A DNA stretch of 64,000 nt from Xiphophorus maculatus (GCF_002775205.1 NC_036453.1:9085594-9149593); one strand, 5' to 3'; counted from the first letter of the stretch, positions 22,201 to 35,119 are shown. Program-made: numbers and translations. The notes: a model not told the origin generated them from the sequence alone.

Positions 22201-25200
22201 ATTGTCACGATAAATTCTAATTGATGTTTAAAACACCCCAAAACTGTCTGGATTGTTAATTTTACTATTTTATTGACTTCTTGTTTGATGAGTATCAATA
22301 CATTTGAAAATATGTGCGCAATTTAGTTACACAGATCACATTTCTTTATATGCCCTAAAGAAGCAGAAATTGTATTACAAATGGTTGTTTTTCCAAGAGC
22401 AGTACTTGTTTGTGGAGATATTAATGCTCTGGCATAGTCACAGCCATACAATTACCTGAAAAAAGTCGTAATAAAATCCCTATTTTCCTAAAATTTTATC
22501 TGCAAAAACAAAAATATTGCCCCTTTGTTCCTCTTTCTGTATGTTGGTCACAGAAGACCTGAAATAATATCACAACTCACAAATCTGACTGCTTCCTAAA
22601 GGAGCCTTCAGATATTTTCTCAGTTTACTTGATCAGAAAAAAGATTCAACATTTTGTACATAAGAGCACAAAATGTGAACCTAATACAGCAGAAATGAGC
22701 TGCTGTTGTTTTTATCAAATGTTTGGACTTTTGGGTTTGAAGAGACTCATGTAGGTGTTTGCGTTGTGGGCGTTAAACTGCAGAGATGATCTCGCCTTGA
22801 GTATTTTTAGCTGACACAAGAAAAACCTTTGGCGCATGAATCCTCTCAAACAGTAAAGGTTTATGGATACAGTGAAACAGCTGCAAGTTTTACTTTACAT
22901 ATAATCACATATGTGTTATGGGCTTGTGCATGCATGTAAATATTTGCATCTCCTGTTTTGTTCACTAAAGCACAAAAACATTTTGTTTTCTCCAAGTCTT
23001 TAATATTTATTTTTTCATCACAGAAAATAAAATGTTTTCATAAAAAGAGATTATAGTAAACCAAAACAGATTTCTTTTGCATCTGATGATTTAAATAAAC
23101 AGGAACTCGAAATGAAATTCAAATTTATTTTGGTCGCACAGCTTAAACATTTTGTCAAGTTACAACCAAACTTAAATGTGTTTTATGAGGAATTTATATG
23201 GCACAATGTTTGACAATCATGACCCACAATTTGTGCTGAGTGTTTGTTTTTTGCCAACTTTTTATTTGTGAAAGGACAGAAATGGTAATTGCACAACAAA
23301 AATAACCACAAGAACATTGTGATAATTACGCAAATAACTTTTCTTTAAAAACTGAGTAATCATAAAACAAACTTACATAAAGCAAAAAAAAGTTATTTGA
23401 GAGAGATTACAAGTTATATAAAAGAAAAGTGCATGTTGTACTCCTTACTGGGTAAAAAAGGAACAAAGAAAAAATATATATAAACAGCACGGACAAGACG
23501 TTGTCTAATCATCCAGTTCCTTTTTATAAAAATCAGTATTTAGAGGTAAAGAAGAAACTAATTTAGCTCTAAAAGGAGTCGGAAGAAGACTTACTGATTA
23601 GTATTTCTTTAAATCTGACATCGTCGCCCTTCAACATCAAAAATATTAATTGCTTTCTGTTGGTCTATGAAATATATCCCAATGAAATAATTTACCAATG
23701 CAGTTGCAACAAGAATCAATGTCAGCATTAAGGTTAACAATGTTAGGAAATCTTAAAAAAACAAAATAAGCCAGTTTCATAAAAATATTTAATTCCTGCT
23801 TCATCCCTCACTTTTTAATGTCTATTTGATTTCACAATTGTTTTCAGTGTAGCATGTGGACATCTTTATAATTTTACTTCATTTTTTTAACTGGAAAGAG
23901 GTGAATGTTTTCTTACTCTATTGGAGGTCTCCGTGTAGTTAGTAGTATCATATTGTAACATGCTGATATTACTCATTTAGATGAAGTTTGTTCTGCAAAG
24001 TGCAATCAAGTTGACTTATTTTGTGGTAGAAAAAGCATCTGCCCTCAGCAGGAAGAGAAGAGGATTTTAACAAAGTTTTTGTCTTCCAGGTGATGGCATC
24101 TGATGACCATCGCTTCCTGTCCAGTTCTCTGTACAGCTCAGGTGTTCTGGTTGCCTGGGACCCCGCCCCCTTTTCCTCCAACCTCAGTCAGGTGATTTTT
24201 TTTTTGTCAGTTTCCTTTTCATTCTCTTTTTCATTTAACCCTTATTGACAACCTGCCTGTGGTTGTTTCCTCTGACAGTTTTTCATTTTTTGTTATTTGT
24301 TTATTTCATGATTAACAGTTTAAATTAAACATGTCACATGCTGGCATAAACAAAGGAGTGGTTTGAATAAGAAAATCTGGCATAATCTATCTGAAACCTT
24401 TCTCCATGTGCTGTTCCTCCCTCCTGCAGTGGTACAACCACACAGATTATCCCATCTTCAATCAGTATCAGAGATATAGGAGGCTTCACCCGCAGCAGCC
24501 GTTCTACATCCTGCATCCTCGCTTCGAGTGGCAGCTGTGGCAGCGGATTCAGGACAACATGGCTGAACCCATACAGAAGAACCCGCCCTCTTCTGGTCTG
24601 CTGGGTATAGGAACCACCAGCTGTCTCACCACTTCCTGCTTATATTCTGTCCACTTTGATTCTGACATGTTAGATAAAAATAACTTCCTCACCCCAAATA
24701 AATGTGGTATGAAACCTCAACATGGGAACAGAATCTCCAGCTCTAAAAGTGACCAGTTTTGATGGTCTAAGTCTGGGCTTATGACCTTTTTGATATTTGT
24801 ATCACTATTAAATTGGTTACTACAGAGCAAAGAATACTGGAGTCTAATTAGTTTCATTTCTTGCGGTTTGTGTAAGGGCAAAAACAAGGTCAGGAATCAT
24901 AATAGTAACAATACAACCTTTTCAGTTCTAGTTCAGTTGTGATGGGTCAGTGGTTATGCTCATTGCCTCAGTCTTTTTTTTTTGCTGTAAGTGACTTTTT
25001 TGGATCTTTATCTTTTTCTTCTTTTTTTCAAAATCATTTTTGGCAAAAAAATTACTTGGGCCATTGTTTTAGGGAGGTGATGTTATTGTTCTTTGTTAAA
25101 ACACTGTAATAAACTATGACCAAATTATTAGCTAAAAGTAATTTTTGCTGGTAGACACCTTAGGCTATTTTCACACAGCATGTCTTGATGCCCAAATCTG

Positions 25201-26158
25201 TGATATTTTGTGTGTTTGTATGGTTATATTTATAGTTTATTTCCAATGGGAGCCAACAGAATTGATGAGGGAAGCTAATAAATAGAACACAACTAATGGA
25301 CTTGGTGTTTTGAGGAGCATTGCGTCCAACTTCTGTAAAGAGGTCTGTTGGGATGTGTAGTCAGAACCAAGAGTGGTGGCATTGTCATGTAATGCACCTC
25401 AGTTGAACAGACCTCATTAATAATTTTACAATCACCATTGTTTACATCTGGTCAGGCTACTTCTGGTGCAGAACTATGATCCATGTCTCATGGGGTGAAA
25501 AGATCGGAATTGAGTCTGAGTTACATTTGAGCAAAAATGAAAAATCTGATTTCGGTCACATTTGCTTGCATTATAAACATTTACCAATCAAGCATCACGT
25601 TAAGCTGTTATGGACTTCACTGGACCCCTGAAGCTGTGCTGTGTCTGGTACCGACATGATGGCAAGAGATTCTTTATGCCTGGAGATGTGAGGTGCATCT
25701 ACTATGGATCAAATTTGTTGAAGCTCTATTGGCTTGAGATCTAGGAAAGTTGGAAGTCAAATTAGCATCACAGTGACCAGCATTTCATCCCTCACAAACA
25801 CCTTGGTCACCTAAGCCCCTGTGACCCTTCCTTAGGCCACTTTTGATGTACATTTTCTCAAGTTCAAGAGAAATCTCCTTTTGTCTGTGCAGGTACCATC
25901 CTGATGATGTCAATGTGTGAGATGGTGCACGTCTACGAGTTTCTGCCATCTCGCCGGAAGACACCACTCTGCCACTACTATCAGCGTTTCTATGACGCCG
26001 CCTGCACATTTGGGGCTTACCACCCGCTGCTGTACGAGAAGAACCTGGTCAAGCGCATGAACCAGGGTTCCGATCGGGACATCTACAACCACGGGCGCGT
26101 CACACTGCCTGGGTTCAGTGCCATGAATTGCACAGCAGAAGCGGTGCAGGAGCACTGA
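19278..26158 (+). CDS. st6gal1: Beta-galactoside alpha-2,6-sialyltransferase 1 (7 coding exons)
   Basis: Golgi type II enzyme that transfers sialic acid from CMP-Neu5Ac to terminal galactose of N-glycans. Coding exons: 19278-19469, 19681-20049, 20132-20399, 21903-22000, 24090-24191, 24430-24604, 25893-26158. All introns are GT-AG and all phases agree, giving 489 aa. Residues 1-17 are a basic cytosolic tail and about 18-36 the membrane anchor, followed by a stem. The sialyl L motif (about 258-306, [14 protein letters not shown] to TTIRLIN) spans the exon 3-4 junction. The S motif is about 396-418 (PSSGLLG...[10 protein letters not shown]), motif III 428-432 (CHYYQ), and the VS motif supplies His445 and Glu450 in [11 protein letters not shown] and NLS sequons are present. 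The C-terminal block [14 protein letters not shown] matches ST6GAL1 rather than ST6GAL2. At 489 aa it is longer than the roughly 406-aa human enzyme, mainly in the stem. The start codon lies 15 nt after a splice acceptor, so 5' UTR exons lie upstream. Confidence 0.93.
20946..21330 (+). repeat. Dispersed repeat, copy 1 (st6gal1 intron 3)
   Basis: This intronic segment shares an ordered series of blocks with 28970-29560: GTGTTGCTTTGATT, CATGCATGTTT, ATCCTTGAAT, GAGACAGAGG, ATTTCAAGGC, TTTGATATATACA and a GAAAATACCGCCC-like end. Copy 1 lacks a GC-richer middle block found in copy 2. It is probably a non-autonomous transposon; termini are not defined. Confidence 0.55.
21579..21614. repeat. Perfect hairpin, 16-bp stem, 4-nt loop
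   Basis: The left arm TTTATAATTCTGTTAA (21579-21594) is exactly complementary to 21599-21614. It lies in st6gal1 intron 3 and is one of a set of short-loop inverted repeats in the window. Confidence 0.85.
22042..22085. repeat. Perfect hairpin, 18-bp stem, 8-nt loop
   Basis: The left arm ATGTTTACCACTTCATTA (22042-22059) is exactly complementary to 22068-22085. It lies about 40 nt after the exon 4 donor of st6gal1, so the pre-mRNA would fold here. No function is shown. Confidence 0.88.
22086..24089. other. st6gal1 intron 4, rest: nothing recognised
   Basis: About 2 kb of AT-rich intron with no RNA gene or bounded element recognised. The other long introns, 24605-25892 and most of 20400-21902, are similar apart from the repeats listed. 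Around 25490-25560 there is transposon-like text resembling 16200-16730. Confidence 0.4.
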
Positions 26159-26540
26159 GTGAAACATGCATGACAAGTGAGGATGGACTCATGTAAACCT
26201 CATATTTGCTGCTTTTCTTTAAAGAGTACCCTATGTTGATATTTAATGACGATCACACAGAAAACACTGGCGTGAAATGACAAAAACTGGCACTAGCACT
26301 TATATGTAGGTAAGCTGTTCCAAACTAAGAATTACATACAATCAAAACCTAAACCTCTGCACATTCCTTACTGATGTTTTAGAAAATTTGAGAATCCTTT
26401 ACAGTACTAAGAAACATTAGCTAAACATATAGAGATATCAAATGATTTTAAAAAGTAACTGCAAATTCTTTCACTCCAAAAGCAGGATTTTTGTTTGTAA
26501 AAAAATTTTTACCCTGTGTCCTAAAAACTAAAATGATATA
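26159..26540 (+). other. st6gal1 3' UTR, proximal part
   Basis: This runs from the stop codon to the Tc1 insertion. I see neither AATAAA nor ATTAAA in it, so the 3' end probably lies further downstream, possibly using a signal inside the transposon. Confidence 0.5.
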
Positions 26541-28149
26541 CAGTGGGGCAAAAAAGTATTTAGTCAGCCACCAATTGTGCAAGTTCTCCCACTTAAAAAG
26601 ATGAGAGAGGCCTGTAATTTTCATCATAGATATACGTACCTCAACTATGAGAGACAAAAGGAGAAAAAAATTCAGAAAATCACATTGTCTGATTTTTAAA
26701 GAATTTATTTGCAAAATATGGTGGAAAATAAATATTTGGTCAGCTACAAACAAGCAAGATTTCTGGCTCTCACAGACCTGTAACTTCTTCTGTAAGAGGC
26801 TCCTCTGTCCTCCACTCGTTACCTGTATTAATGGCACCTGTTTGAACCCGTTATCAGTATAAAAGACACCTGTCCACAACCTCAAACAGTCACACTCTAA
26901 ACTCCACCATGGCCAAAACTAGAGAGCTGTCAAAGGACACCCGAAACAAAATTATAGACCTGCACCAGGCTGGGAAGACTGAATCTGCAATAGGTAAACA
27001 GCTTGGTGTGAAGAAATCAAGTGTGGGATCAATTATTAGAAAATGGAACACATACAAGACCACTTATAATCTCCCTCGATCTGGGGCTCCACGCAAGATC
27101 TCACCCCATGTGGTCAAAATGATCACAAGAACGGTGAGCAAAAATCCCAGAACCACACGGGGGAACCCAGTGAATGACCTGCAGAGAGCTGGGACCAAAG
27201 TAACAAAGGCTACCATCAGTAACACACTACGCCGCCAGGGACTCAAATCCTGCAGTGCCGGACGTGTCCCCCTGCTTAAGCCAGTACATGTCAAGGCCCG
27301 TCTCAAGTTTGCTAGAGAGCATTTGGATGATCCAGTAGATGACTGGGAGAATATCATATGGTCAGATGAAACCAAAATAGAACTTTTTGGTACAAACTCT
27401 ACTCGTTGTGTTTGGAGGAGAGAGAATGCTGAGTTGCATCCAAAGAACACCATACCTACTGTGAAGCATGGGGGTGGAAACATCATGCTTTGGGGCTGTT
27501 TTTCTGCTAAGGGACCAGGACGACTGATCCGTGTAAAGGAAAGACTGAATGGGGCCATGTGTCGTCAAATTTTGAGTGAAAATCTCCTTCCATCAGCAAG
27601 GGCATTGAAGATAAAACGTGGCTGGGTCTTTCAGCATGACAATGATCCGAAACACACCGCCCGGGTAACGAAGGAGTGGCTTCGTAAGAAGCATTTCAAG
27701 GTCCTGGAGTGGCCTAGCCAGTCTCCAGATCTCAACCCCATAGAAAATCTTTGGAGGCAGTTGAAAGTCTGTGTTGCCCAGCGACAGCCCCAGAACATCA
27801 CTGCTCTAGAGGAGATCTGCATGGAGGAATGGGCCAAAATACCAGCAACAGTGTGTGAAAACCTTGTGAAGACTTACAAAAAATGTTTGATCTCTGTCAT
27901 TGCCAACAAAGGGTATATAACAAAGTATTGAGATGAACTTTGGTTATTGACCAAATCCTTATTTTCCACCATATTTTGCAAATAAAGTCTTTAAAAATCA
28001 GACAATGTGATTTTCTGGATTTGTTTCTCCTTTTGTCTCTCATAGTTGAGGTACGTATATCTATGATGAAAATTACAGGCCTCTCTCATCTTTTTAAGTG
28101 GGAGAACTTGCACAATTGGTGGCTGACTAAATACGTTTTTGCCCCACTG
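26541..28149 (+). mobile_element. Complete Tc1-like DNA transposon with long IR/DR-type ends
   Basis: The element runs from CAGTGGGGCAAAAA to TTTTTGCCCCACTG and is flanked by TA dinucleotides at 26539-26540 and 28150-28151, the target duplication of Tc1/mariner elements. The terminal inverted repeats are about 200 bp (26541-26743 and 27948-28149) and differ at only about eight to ten positions. On the left, two direct repeats of the IR/DR kind are visible: TATTTAGTCAGCCACCAA at 26557-26574 and TATTTGGTCAGCTACAAA at 26733-26750. The inner repeat on the right is less well kept. It contains one intact transposase gene and lies just downstream of st6gal1, in the same orientation. Its completeness suggests recent insertion. 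Confidence 0.93.
26909..27931 (+). CDS. Tc1-like transposase, full length and intact
   Basis: This 340-aa cut-and-paste DNA transposase would bind the inverted repeats of its own element and move it between TA sites. It has an N-terminal pair of helix-turn-helix regions (about residues 1-115, with [21 protein letters not shown] as the first) and then a DDE domain. The catalytic residues are Asp153 ([10 protein letters not shown]), Asp244 ([11 protein letters not shown]) and Glu279 ([11 protein letters not shown]). The spacing of 34 residues between the last two is the DD34E signature. The linker glycine box [13 protein letters not shown] is present. The length equals the family norm, with no stop or frameshift. 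The start ATG follows a CCACC context. Whether it is expressed or active cannot be told from the sequence. Minus-strand ORFs here are shadows. Confidence 0.95.
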   Translation: MAKTRELSKDTRNKIIDLHQAGKTESAIGKQLGVKKSSVGSIIRKWNTYKTTYNLPRSGAPRKISPHVVKMITRTVSKNPRTTRGNPVNDLQRAGTKVTKATISNTLRRQGLKSCSAGRVPLLKPVHVKARLKFAREHLDDPVDDWENIIWSDETKIELFGTNSTRCVWRRENAELHPKNTIPTVKHGGGNIMLWGCFSAKGPGRLIRVKERLNGAMCRQILSENLLPSARALKIKRGWVFQHDNDPKHTARVTKEWLRKKHFKVLEWPSQSPDLNPIENLWRQLKVCVAQRQPQNITALEEICMEEWAKIPATVCENLVKTYKKCLISVIANKGYITKY

Positions 28150-28151
28150 TA

Positions 28152-28960
28152 CCTTGTAATGAGTCCATTTTTATGGAGAACATAAAACCTAACTCCAAAG
28201 CAAAGGGATGTGTATAACAAAAATCAAACTTGATCCTCTAAGCTCAACCTGGTTTAGTTTCTACTTTTTAAATGAAAACTATATTTGGTCCAGTTTTTGA
28301 CTAACCTGGGTTAAAACATTCTCAGAAATTAGCAGGATAGTCTTCACTCGACTATTTGTCGTTTTAAGCCAGATGTTCATTTGAAAGCCATCACCATAGC
28401 CATCATTGAATCCTCTTTTCTTTGAAGTTGCTTATTTTCCACCAAACATGAACCTTAATGGAAAATAGATCAATTTAGGATAAAATTGAAATATGACTTG
28501 TCTCCTAAACAAAATGCTACACGTAAATATAAACTCCCAGGTTCTGTTCATACTTATAAAATTAATATTAGTTTTATCTGGCCTTTCAGATTGCTTCTGT
28601 TTCAGCGGCTTTTGTTTAAAACAAAAGGACTAATTTTTGTTTTCCGGTTAATTTGATCATTTCTGAGGTTAAAAAAGGCAAAGTTCTTCACTGCCAACAT
28701 CTGACTGGGTGCCATCACTCGGCTCAGTTTACAGCTAATTTTACACATGTACAGGTAACTTTCTTGAGCTTTATTATTGTTTCATTGCTCCTTTATCTCT
28801 TGGGCATTATTGTTTGGGGAGTTTAGCTGCCCCTCTTGCCAAGGCTCAGGGAGCCCCACTGTCGAAGTGACAGAACATGTAGAATGTGGCCTGTTAACTG
28901 ACTGCAAATAAGAGTACATTATCTCTGAAGTTCTGACACTGAAAAATTGTGTTGCCCTCA
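28152..28960. other. Non-coding; possible distal st6gal1 3' UTR
   Basis: No gene or bounded repeat is recognised. Confidence 0.4.
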
Positions 28961-28969
28961 GAATAGAGG

Positions 28970-29560
28970 TTAGTGTTGCTTTGATTTATTAATTTTTTTC
29001 CATGCATGTTTGAGAAATCCTTGAATCTCCCTTGGCAACTATTCAGTTGTGCAAAATGCTTGGGTGGGCTGAGGAAGAGGTTCCTCTTCGGAGCTGCAGT
29101 TTTCCAGTTCCCGCCTCAGAGCAGCCCTCCCCTGCGACTCCTACATTATGCTCCTTCAGACCAGCCAGCAGCAACTTTAAAGCACCTGGTGGAACTGCGC
29201 ATCAGCTGAACTCATTATACAAACTACTACTTAGTGCAATACCTGTAAAAATGCTGTTAAAGGCTTGATAGAGGAGCAGGGTTCCTTCTTCCTGAAGACG
29301 GCTTGTCAGAACAGGAGTTTGGAGAGACAGAGGCCTAATTTCAAGGCATTAAATTACAAAGTCAAATTAATTTTAAATCATATTTGATATATACAACATT
29401 GTTATAATGACTGAACTAAAGTCAACAATTACTCAAATGTGCTACAAAATAATCATGTGTGGCTAGGAAACACAATCCTGCCCCTTTAAGAGCATGTAGA
29501 AATCTTGCCACATGCCGTTTTGCAGATATATTCAGTAACATAAATCCGAATAGCCAATGT
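28970..29560 (+). repeat. Dispersed repeat, copy 2
   Basis: This shares ordered blocks with 20946-21330 and also contains a GC-richer central part (29050-29200) absent from the other copy. The small ORFs in that central part (29006-29268) are not recognised and probably belong to the repeat. Confidence 0.55.
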
Positions 29561-32500
29561 AAAGCAGAATAACCTATGTAAATTATACATTTTTAGGGGA
29601 TGTGGTGAATCATTGTTCAATTGGAAAAGGTACAAATAACTAAGTATTAAAAATACTTAATTAAAAAAAAATCGGTAAACAATTTAAACTAATTTAACAA
29701 AAGCTAAGTTTGAGTCTAGTTGGATTCTTAATGGTTTTGGTCTTAAAGCTGTTTTAATACCTAAGTGATGTTGGCATACAGTCTCCAAAAAATCTATTTG
29801 GAAAATACCTGTTGAACTTGGCAAGATGCTTCTGTTCTTCAAATCCCAGACTGTTAATGGTACGATCTACATTATACCCCCTCCACTGTCGTATGAGTTA
29901 ATATGATGCCATAGCATTTATATTGGACAGTGAGACAATTATGTTTTGCATTAAAACAAATGCATAAAAACTAACTTCAGACTTTCAATCAGCATAATCG
30001 ACTTGGTGCACAACTCAGACGTGTGTGTTCCTGCCCAGCTAAGAGGACTAATTCAGGGGGAAGTGCAGAGCATACAGATCTCTGCTTTCTACAGTAAATG
30101 CACAGTATTCACACTGTGCTATCCAGTGCAACCATCTAATGATTGATAAAAGACCAAACTTAAGTTATACTAAAATAGCATCTTTATCTGCATCATGGTA
30201 GCATCCAGAACATATAGTAGCTACACCCAAAAATATCTTAATATTCAAATCTCTTGTGGCATCCATCTCTTTGTTTCTTGGGATACATTTGTTGTCTAAC
30301 ATGGAGTATGAGATTGTGAGACTGGTCAGGAAGGAAGACTTCAGCACCATGCATGTTTATATACATTTAAAACGTACCAGTTCTACAGTATATACAAGAA
30401 TAAGGGCAAACAAACTGCTTGCCCTTATTCTTTTTAAGTAATCTTGCAGCTTATGGAGTTAGAACACCAGGGAGGAAAGTGTCTAGTTCTTGGCTATGCA
30501 AAGAAAAAGGGAGTTTAAGTTTCAAAAAGGGTTGTTTTACAGAAAATTCCTGAATTTCATTTATGCATGATTATTTTAGGCCTTAGTGTGTACAAAGTGT
30601 ATTACATTGATGGTATAAAACAATTAAGTTAAAAGCCAAACAATGGTTCTAAATAACACAAGATTTTGTTTAATGCTGAATAGACTTTTGGATGTCTGCA
30701 GATGTACAGGCTTCCTGCATACTTTCTTTAAGCTTACTACAACCATAGTAAGTTTAGCTTTTCATAAAAATTTAATTAGTATCTTATACATTCTTTAAGA
30801 TCATTTTAGCCAGTAAGCCAGCACTGATTGGTGCAACAAATTGTGTGTTTAAGGTCACAGTTTCCTAATTTGTACGCTTATTAGACTACCTAGAGATGAA
30901 GCTGCAGTAAAGATAAATGTGTGTAAATGTGAAAGTTTCCACTCCTGTAGTGAAAAGAACAGTGAAGTGTCACATTTACAGCACAGGAACTAAGGTCTAA
31001 AAACGTCTGACCCTTAACTTCAGACCAGTTTAAACTGGTCGCATTATATTCTTATAATATAATAATATTATAAGAATTATAATATTCTTATACTCAGACT
31101 GCACTCTGAGATGCAGTCCTAAGTATTTAGCAAATCTGCTGTTTATATTTTTTTTTGTGCACGTGTGAGCATTCACAGCATACCTCTGCTTTTGTTTGTA
31201 GAAATCACAATAACTGTTGCAGCTTTTCACTGGGAACTAAAACTTCTGACTATTTTTTACTGTGAAGAGCCACCCAGTTGTACTTTCACCTACTGTGTAT
31301 GCATGTGGAATGTGTAAAACTTTTCTCAAAGGTTACTTTTTTACAAGAGAAAGAAAAAAACCCTTTATGTAACAGCATGGCAGGTAATGCAGCTCATTGT
31401 TTTCTTGTTGCCATGCAAACTGACAGTAAGAACCTGAGCAGAGCTCCTTAAACTTTAAACAGCATGTCTACTTAACTGCAAAGTGAGGCTCAAGCTCAAG
31501 GCAAGCACACAATTGTTCTGAGAAAGTAGCCATTTTCTTGTGTAACTGCCATATTAGCCTAAAACTACATCTTTACATATCTGGTACAGATTCGTTTTAC
31601 ACTGAAATACAAAATGACTGAGTTTTTCACTAGAGTCCTTGAAACCCACCCCCCAAAACTTTCACCAGTATCTGACTGGTAAATTTTTTGAAGCATCTCA
31701 TAGTGTGCACCACTGATGATTCTTTTGTTACTTAGTAGAAACAAGATGGTGGGTCGACCACCATTTTGTGAATGGAAACCAATAAAAGTACGGCTGGAAA
31801 TGGTCTTCCTTTAATAAAGAGTTCATTATTATTATTGGACTAAGGAGATTAAAAGTAGTAATGGTAAAGATCTATTAAGTCTGGCTGATATTTCATTTCT
31901 TTCCTGTATGATATTAAACAGACTAACTTTGTGCTGCTAATTCACAGTATCATAGACCACGCAGCTGGTCCTAACCTTATTTAGAACTTTTCATGCTGTT
32001 GTGCAAACATGAACGTAGGACCCCCATTGCTGATGTGCCATCTTTTACAGTATATTCAGACCTTGTAGCATAGTGGTTCCTAAGAGGTTAGGTTAAGAAT
32101 CTGCATTTCATTTAATGCTACATCTGTTAAAGTGAAAATATAAGTTAAATTAGACAGAAATTCTATCTATCATTGATCACATTTGCATTGTGGTTCCTTT
32201 GTTTATTCTACCTACTACGTGTTGATTGAATCAACAGTCTTGGTCTCTCCCATAAAATTGGGTATCACCAGTGTAGTATGTATAAGTTTAATAAATGACA
32301 TTACTTAAATGCTTGGTCTATAAATAGTTTCCCAAATGCAAAAGAACAGCATGCAAATAGAGAGCATACCATTAACGTCAGAAGTTTATAATTGGACCTG
32401 GGAATTATAACTTACCTTCAGTTACATATGAAAGACCTGGGAAATTTTGCTAACTATTATACAATATATTTTCTTGTATTTTTCCCATTTAACCTATGTA

Positions 32501-35080
32501 GAAACATGTTTACCTGCAGATCATCAAAAGTGTAAATACTACTATGTTGAATATAAGCAGTCAACTGTGCTGGTGATTAACCTCCAACTGTCCAAGACAG
32601 TAGTTGACTTTAGAGAGCACTCCTGTTGATCCTTTTACTGTATTTATAACTTGGAACTTGGAAATACCAACCTTTGAGTCGAACTGGAATGCACTATTAA
32701 TCGTAGCAAAGGCTGCCTCCCCAGTGAACTCTGCCTAGCCATGTAGCTGCTATTGCAGTTTGATTGACATGCTGCATTGGTGTTGGTTTACAAAACTACT
32801 GATTTCTGCAGCAAAATGTTACGTTTAAAAAATCTATGTCATTTTTTTTTTTTTATGGACCATCAGAGCATATGTAAGCTAAGAGAATGCTGGCTTATCT
32901 TTTTGTTTTATTTTTGTTTTTACCCAATACATCGATCATTTTTGTTGTTTAAAATTAAAAACATTTCCTATGCATTGCACTAATGTCTTTAATTAATGTG
33001 AAGATTTTGTTGTCTCAACTAACCGATGTACATTCAACTCTACTCTGACTTCATACTTTGAGTTTCTGAGAGGCTTGGTTGGACATATTTAAGTATTTTT
33101 TATGTGTTTTTCGTCCTCTGTGTCCTCTTGCTACCCAGTTGCAAGGTAAAATGTAAAATATGATTGATTTGTGGTTAGCATTGAAGAAAATTGTCAAACA
33201 TTTTTTAACCTCATTTTGCTGTTTTTGATGACAGATCTGCAAAAAGTAGTTTCCTGCACCTGATTCTGTTCTTTTTTCTCTGAAGTGTAAATATAGACTG
33301 CTTGAAATCAAAGCCTGAGTTCAGTTGTACATTTTTACTAGCTTGTTATTATTACCTCATTTATCATTAAACCAGTCGAGGAAAAAATTCAACTCACCTG
33401 CAGACGGATATAGATCAAAAATTTCTGTGAGAATCTTGCTGCTTCAAGCTTTGTGTGCAAACAAGAAGCCAAATGCTGACCACTGTTCAATTCTTTAGGC
33501 TCTGAGGCATGACAGATGGACATGGATGTGGTCAAATGGATGAGTATCCAGCATCTTTCAACAAAACTGAAGCTGGAAGGGAAAGAGGCAACAAGGTCAT
33601 CAATGACTATTGATGGTGTTAGCAGTGTCTTCTGCAAAGTCAAGTTTCACTTCTGTGATGGTCCAGCAGACATTTTTGAGCAAGATATGCAGTCTGAATA
33701 TCTTAATGACAACCTAAAAATAATATTTTGGAGTTTTTTGGATGTTTTTTAATTAGATTTTCATATTTACCATTTTATGCACTCATGCCACAAGAGGGAG
33801 TAAGTGATTCCATCACTGGTTCACATTGAGACCAAATGGGGCTGTTTCTTGGAGCTGGGTTTTTTATTTTATTTTTTTAGCATGAAGCTATTTTTTGTAT
33901 AAACAGTGTTGGTAACAGAACTTACACCTGCCTGAAAAGGTTTGCTTTTAAACTCAAGAACACTCTCAACTGCTTTCAGGTCTAAATATGGGTTTTCCCC
34001 CCAACACCTGAAGGATTTAGCCAACAAAAGCCAAACTAAAGGTGCTGCAAAGAGAGGGAAGCAAGCAAAAGATAAATTTAGCTGAAATAGAAAAGTGTGC
34101 TAAACATTCATGAAGCACACAACCAGAATTTAGAAAAGAGGGGAGTGAAAATACAGGTGCACAGGGGCTAAATCAGATTTAGTTTTAATGTTGAAAAACT
34201 GAACATTTAACAAGAAAAAATATTTCACATTTTCTTTTTTTCAGGATAGGGAGCAATAACTGCTGCCAAATAAAAGACTTGAATAGCAAAATAAAGCAAG
34301 TGTAATTCAGTTGCAACAATAGGGTCATTACGTATTTTCTAGGAATGTAGTGCCATTTTAGAGCACAATCGAGTAACTGTTTCCACCAATTGTTATAAAA
34401 ATATGTATCAGAAATGACTTTTAAAAAATTTGACTTTGTAAATTAATGCTTTGAAATTGGACTTCTATCTGTTTAAAATCTCCTGCTCTTTCTGGAACTC
34501 TCCCCTAATGAGTCATTATGAGGGCTCTATTAACCCTTTAACAAAGTTTTTACCAGCATTGCACTGAGAAGCATATATAATGACCACAAAAGTAAGCACA
34601 AAAAAACAACACCTCACTATACAATTCACAGGACAGAACACAGAACACTTCCGTTAAAAGAAGCAAAAACAAACAAACAAAAAAAACAGGTGTGCAGGCC
34701 CATAGAGGACTCATGGACAGTGCATTATTGCCTCAGATATGATGTCCATATTTTTTTATTGGCTTTCAGCCAAACTCCTACAGATGAGCAACAGGACGAC
34801 TCTGACCCGAGGAGGTGACATGTATTATTTACTCATCAGCAGAGTAACACAATCCCTGTGTCATCAACCAGCAGCAGGCAGGTGAAGAAAGAATGAAAGC
34901 ACAACCCACCTGGACTGGTGTGGCCATGAATGAATTTTATTTGCATTACTGATGTTGTCTTTGTTCACACCCACTGAGTTTCCAGCAGGTGAAGTGCTCA
35001 GGTGATGTGCTCCGAGGCGACTGCTGGCCACATTTTACAGGAAATGCTGCAAAGAAAACAGAACAGAAAGCAAACTGATG
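29561..35080. other. Intergenic between st6gal1 and the connexin gene
   Basis: About 5.5 kb of AT-rich sequence with no supported host gene. Small structures are a perfect 14-bp-stem hairpin at 30396-30432, an uninterrupted 18-bp palindrome GACCAGTTTAAACTGGTC at 31023-31040, and a 13-bp-stem AT hairpin at 31048-31077. A 78-aa plus-strand ORF at 33516-33752 has ordinary-looking composition but no domain I recognise. Confidence 0.45.
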
Positions 35081-35089
35081 TGAGTCTGA

Positions 35090-35096
35090 TATAAAG
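35090..35096 (+). promoter_or_regulatory. Candidate TATA box of the connexin gene
   Basis: TATAAAG sits about 25-30 bases upstream of a purine-rich candidate start region and about 100 bases before a strong splice donor (CTG|GTAAGTT, exon end 35196). Together these fit the non-coding first exon typical of connexin genes. Confidence 0.5.
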
Positions 35097-35119
35097 CTGC
35101 TGCATGCAGGACTCTGCTT

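Noticed and set aside
33516..33752. 78-codon ORF with ordinary amino-acid composition
   Set aside because: No recognised domain, no supporting splice sites, and no neighbouring exon in frame.
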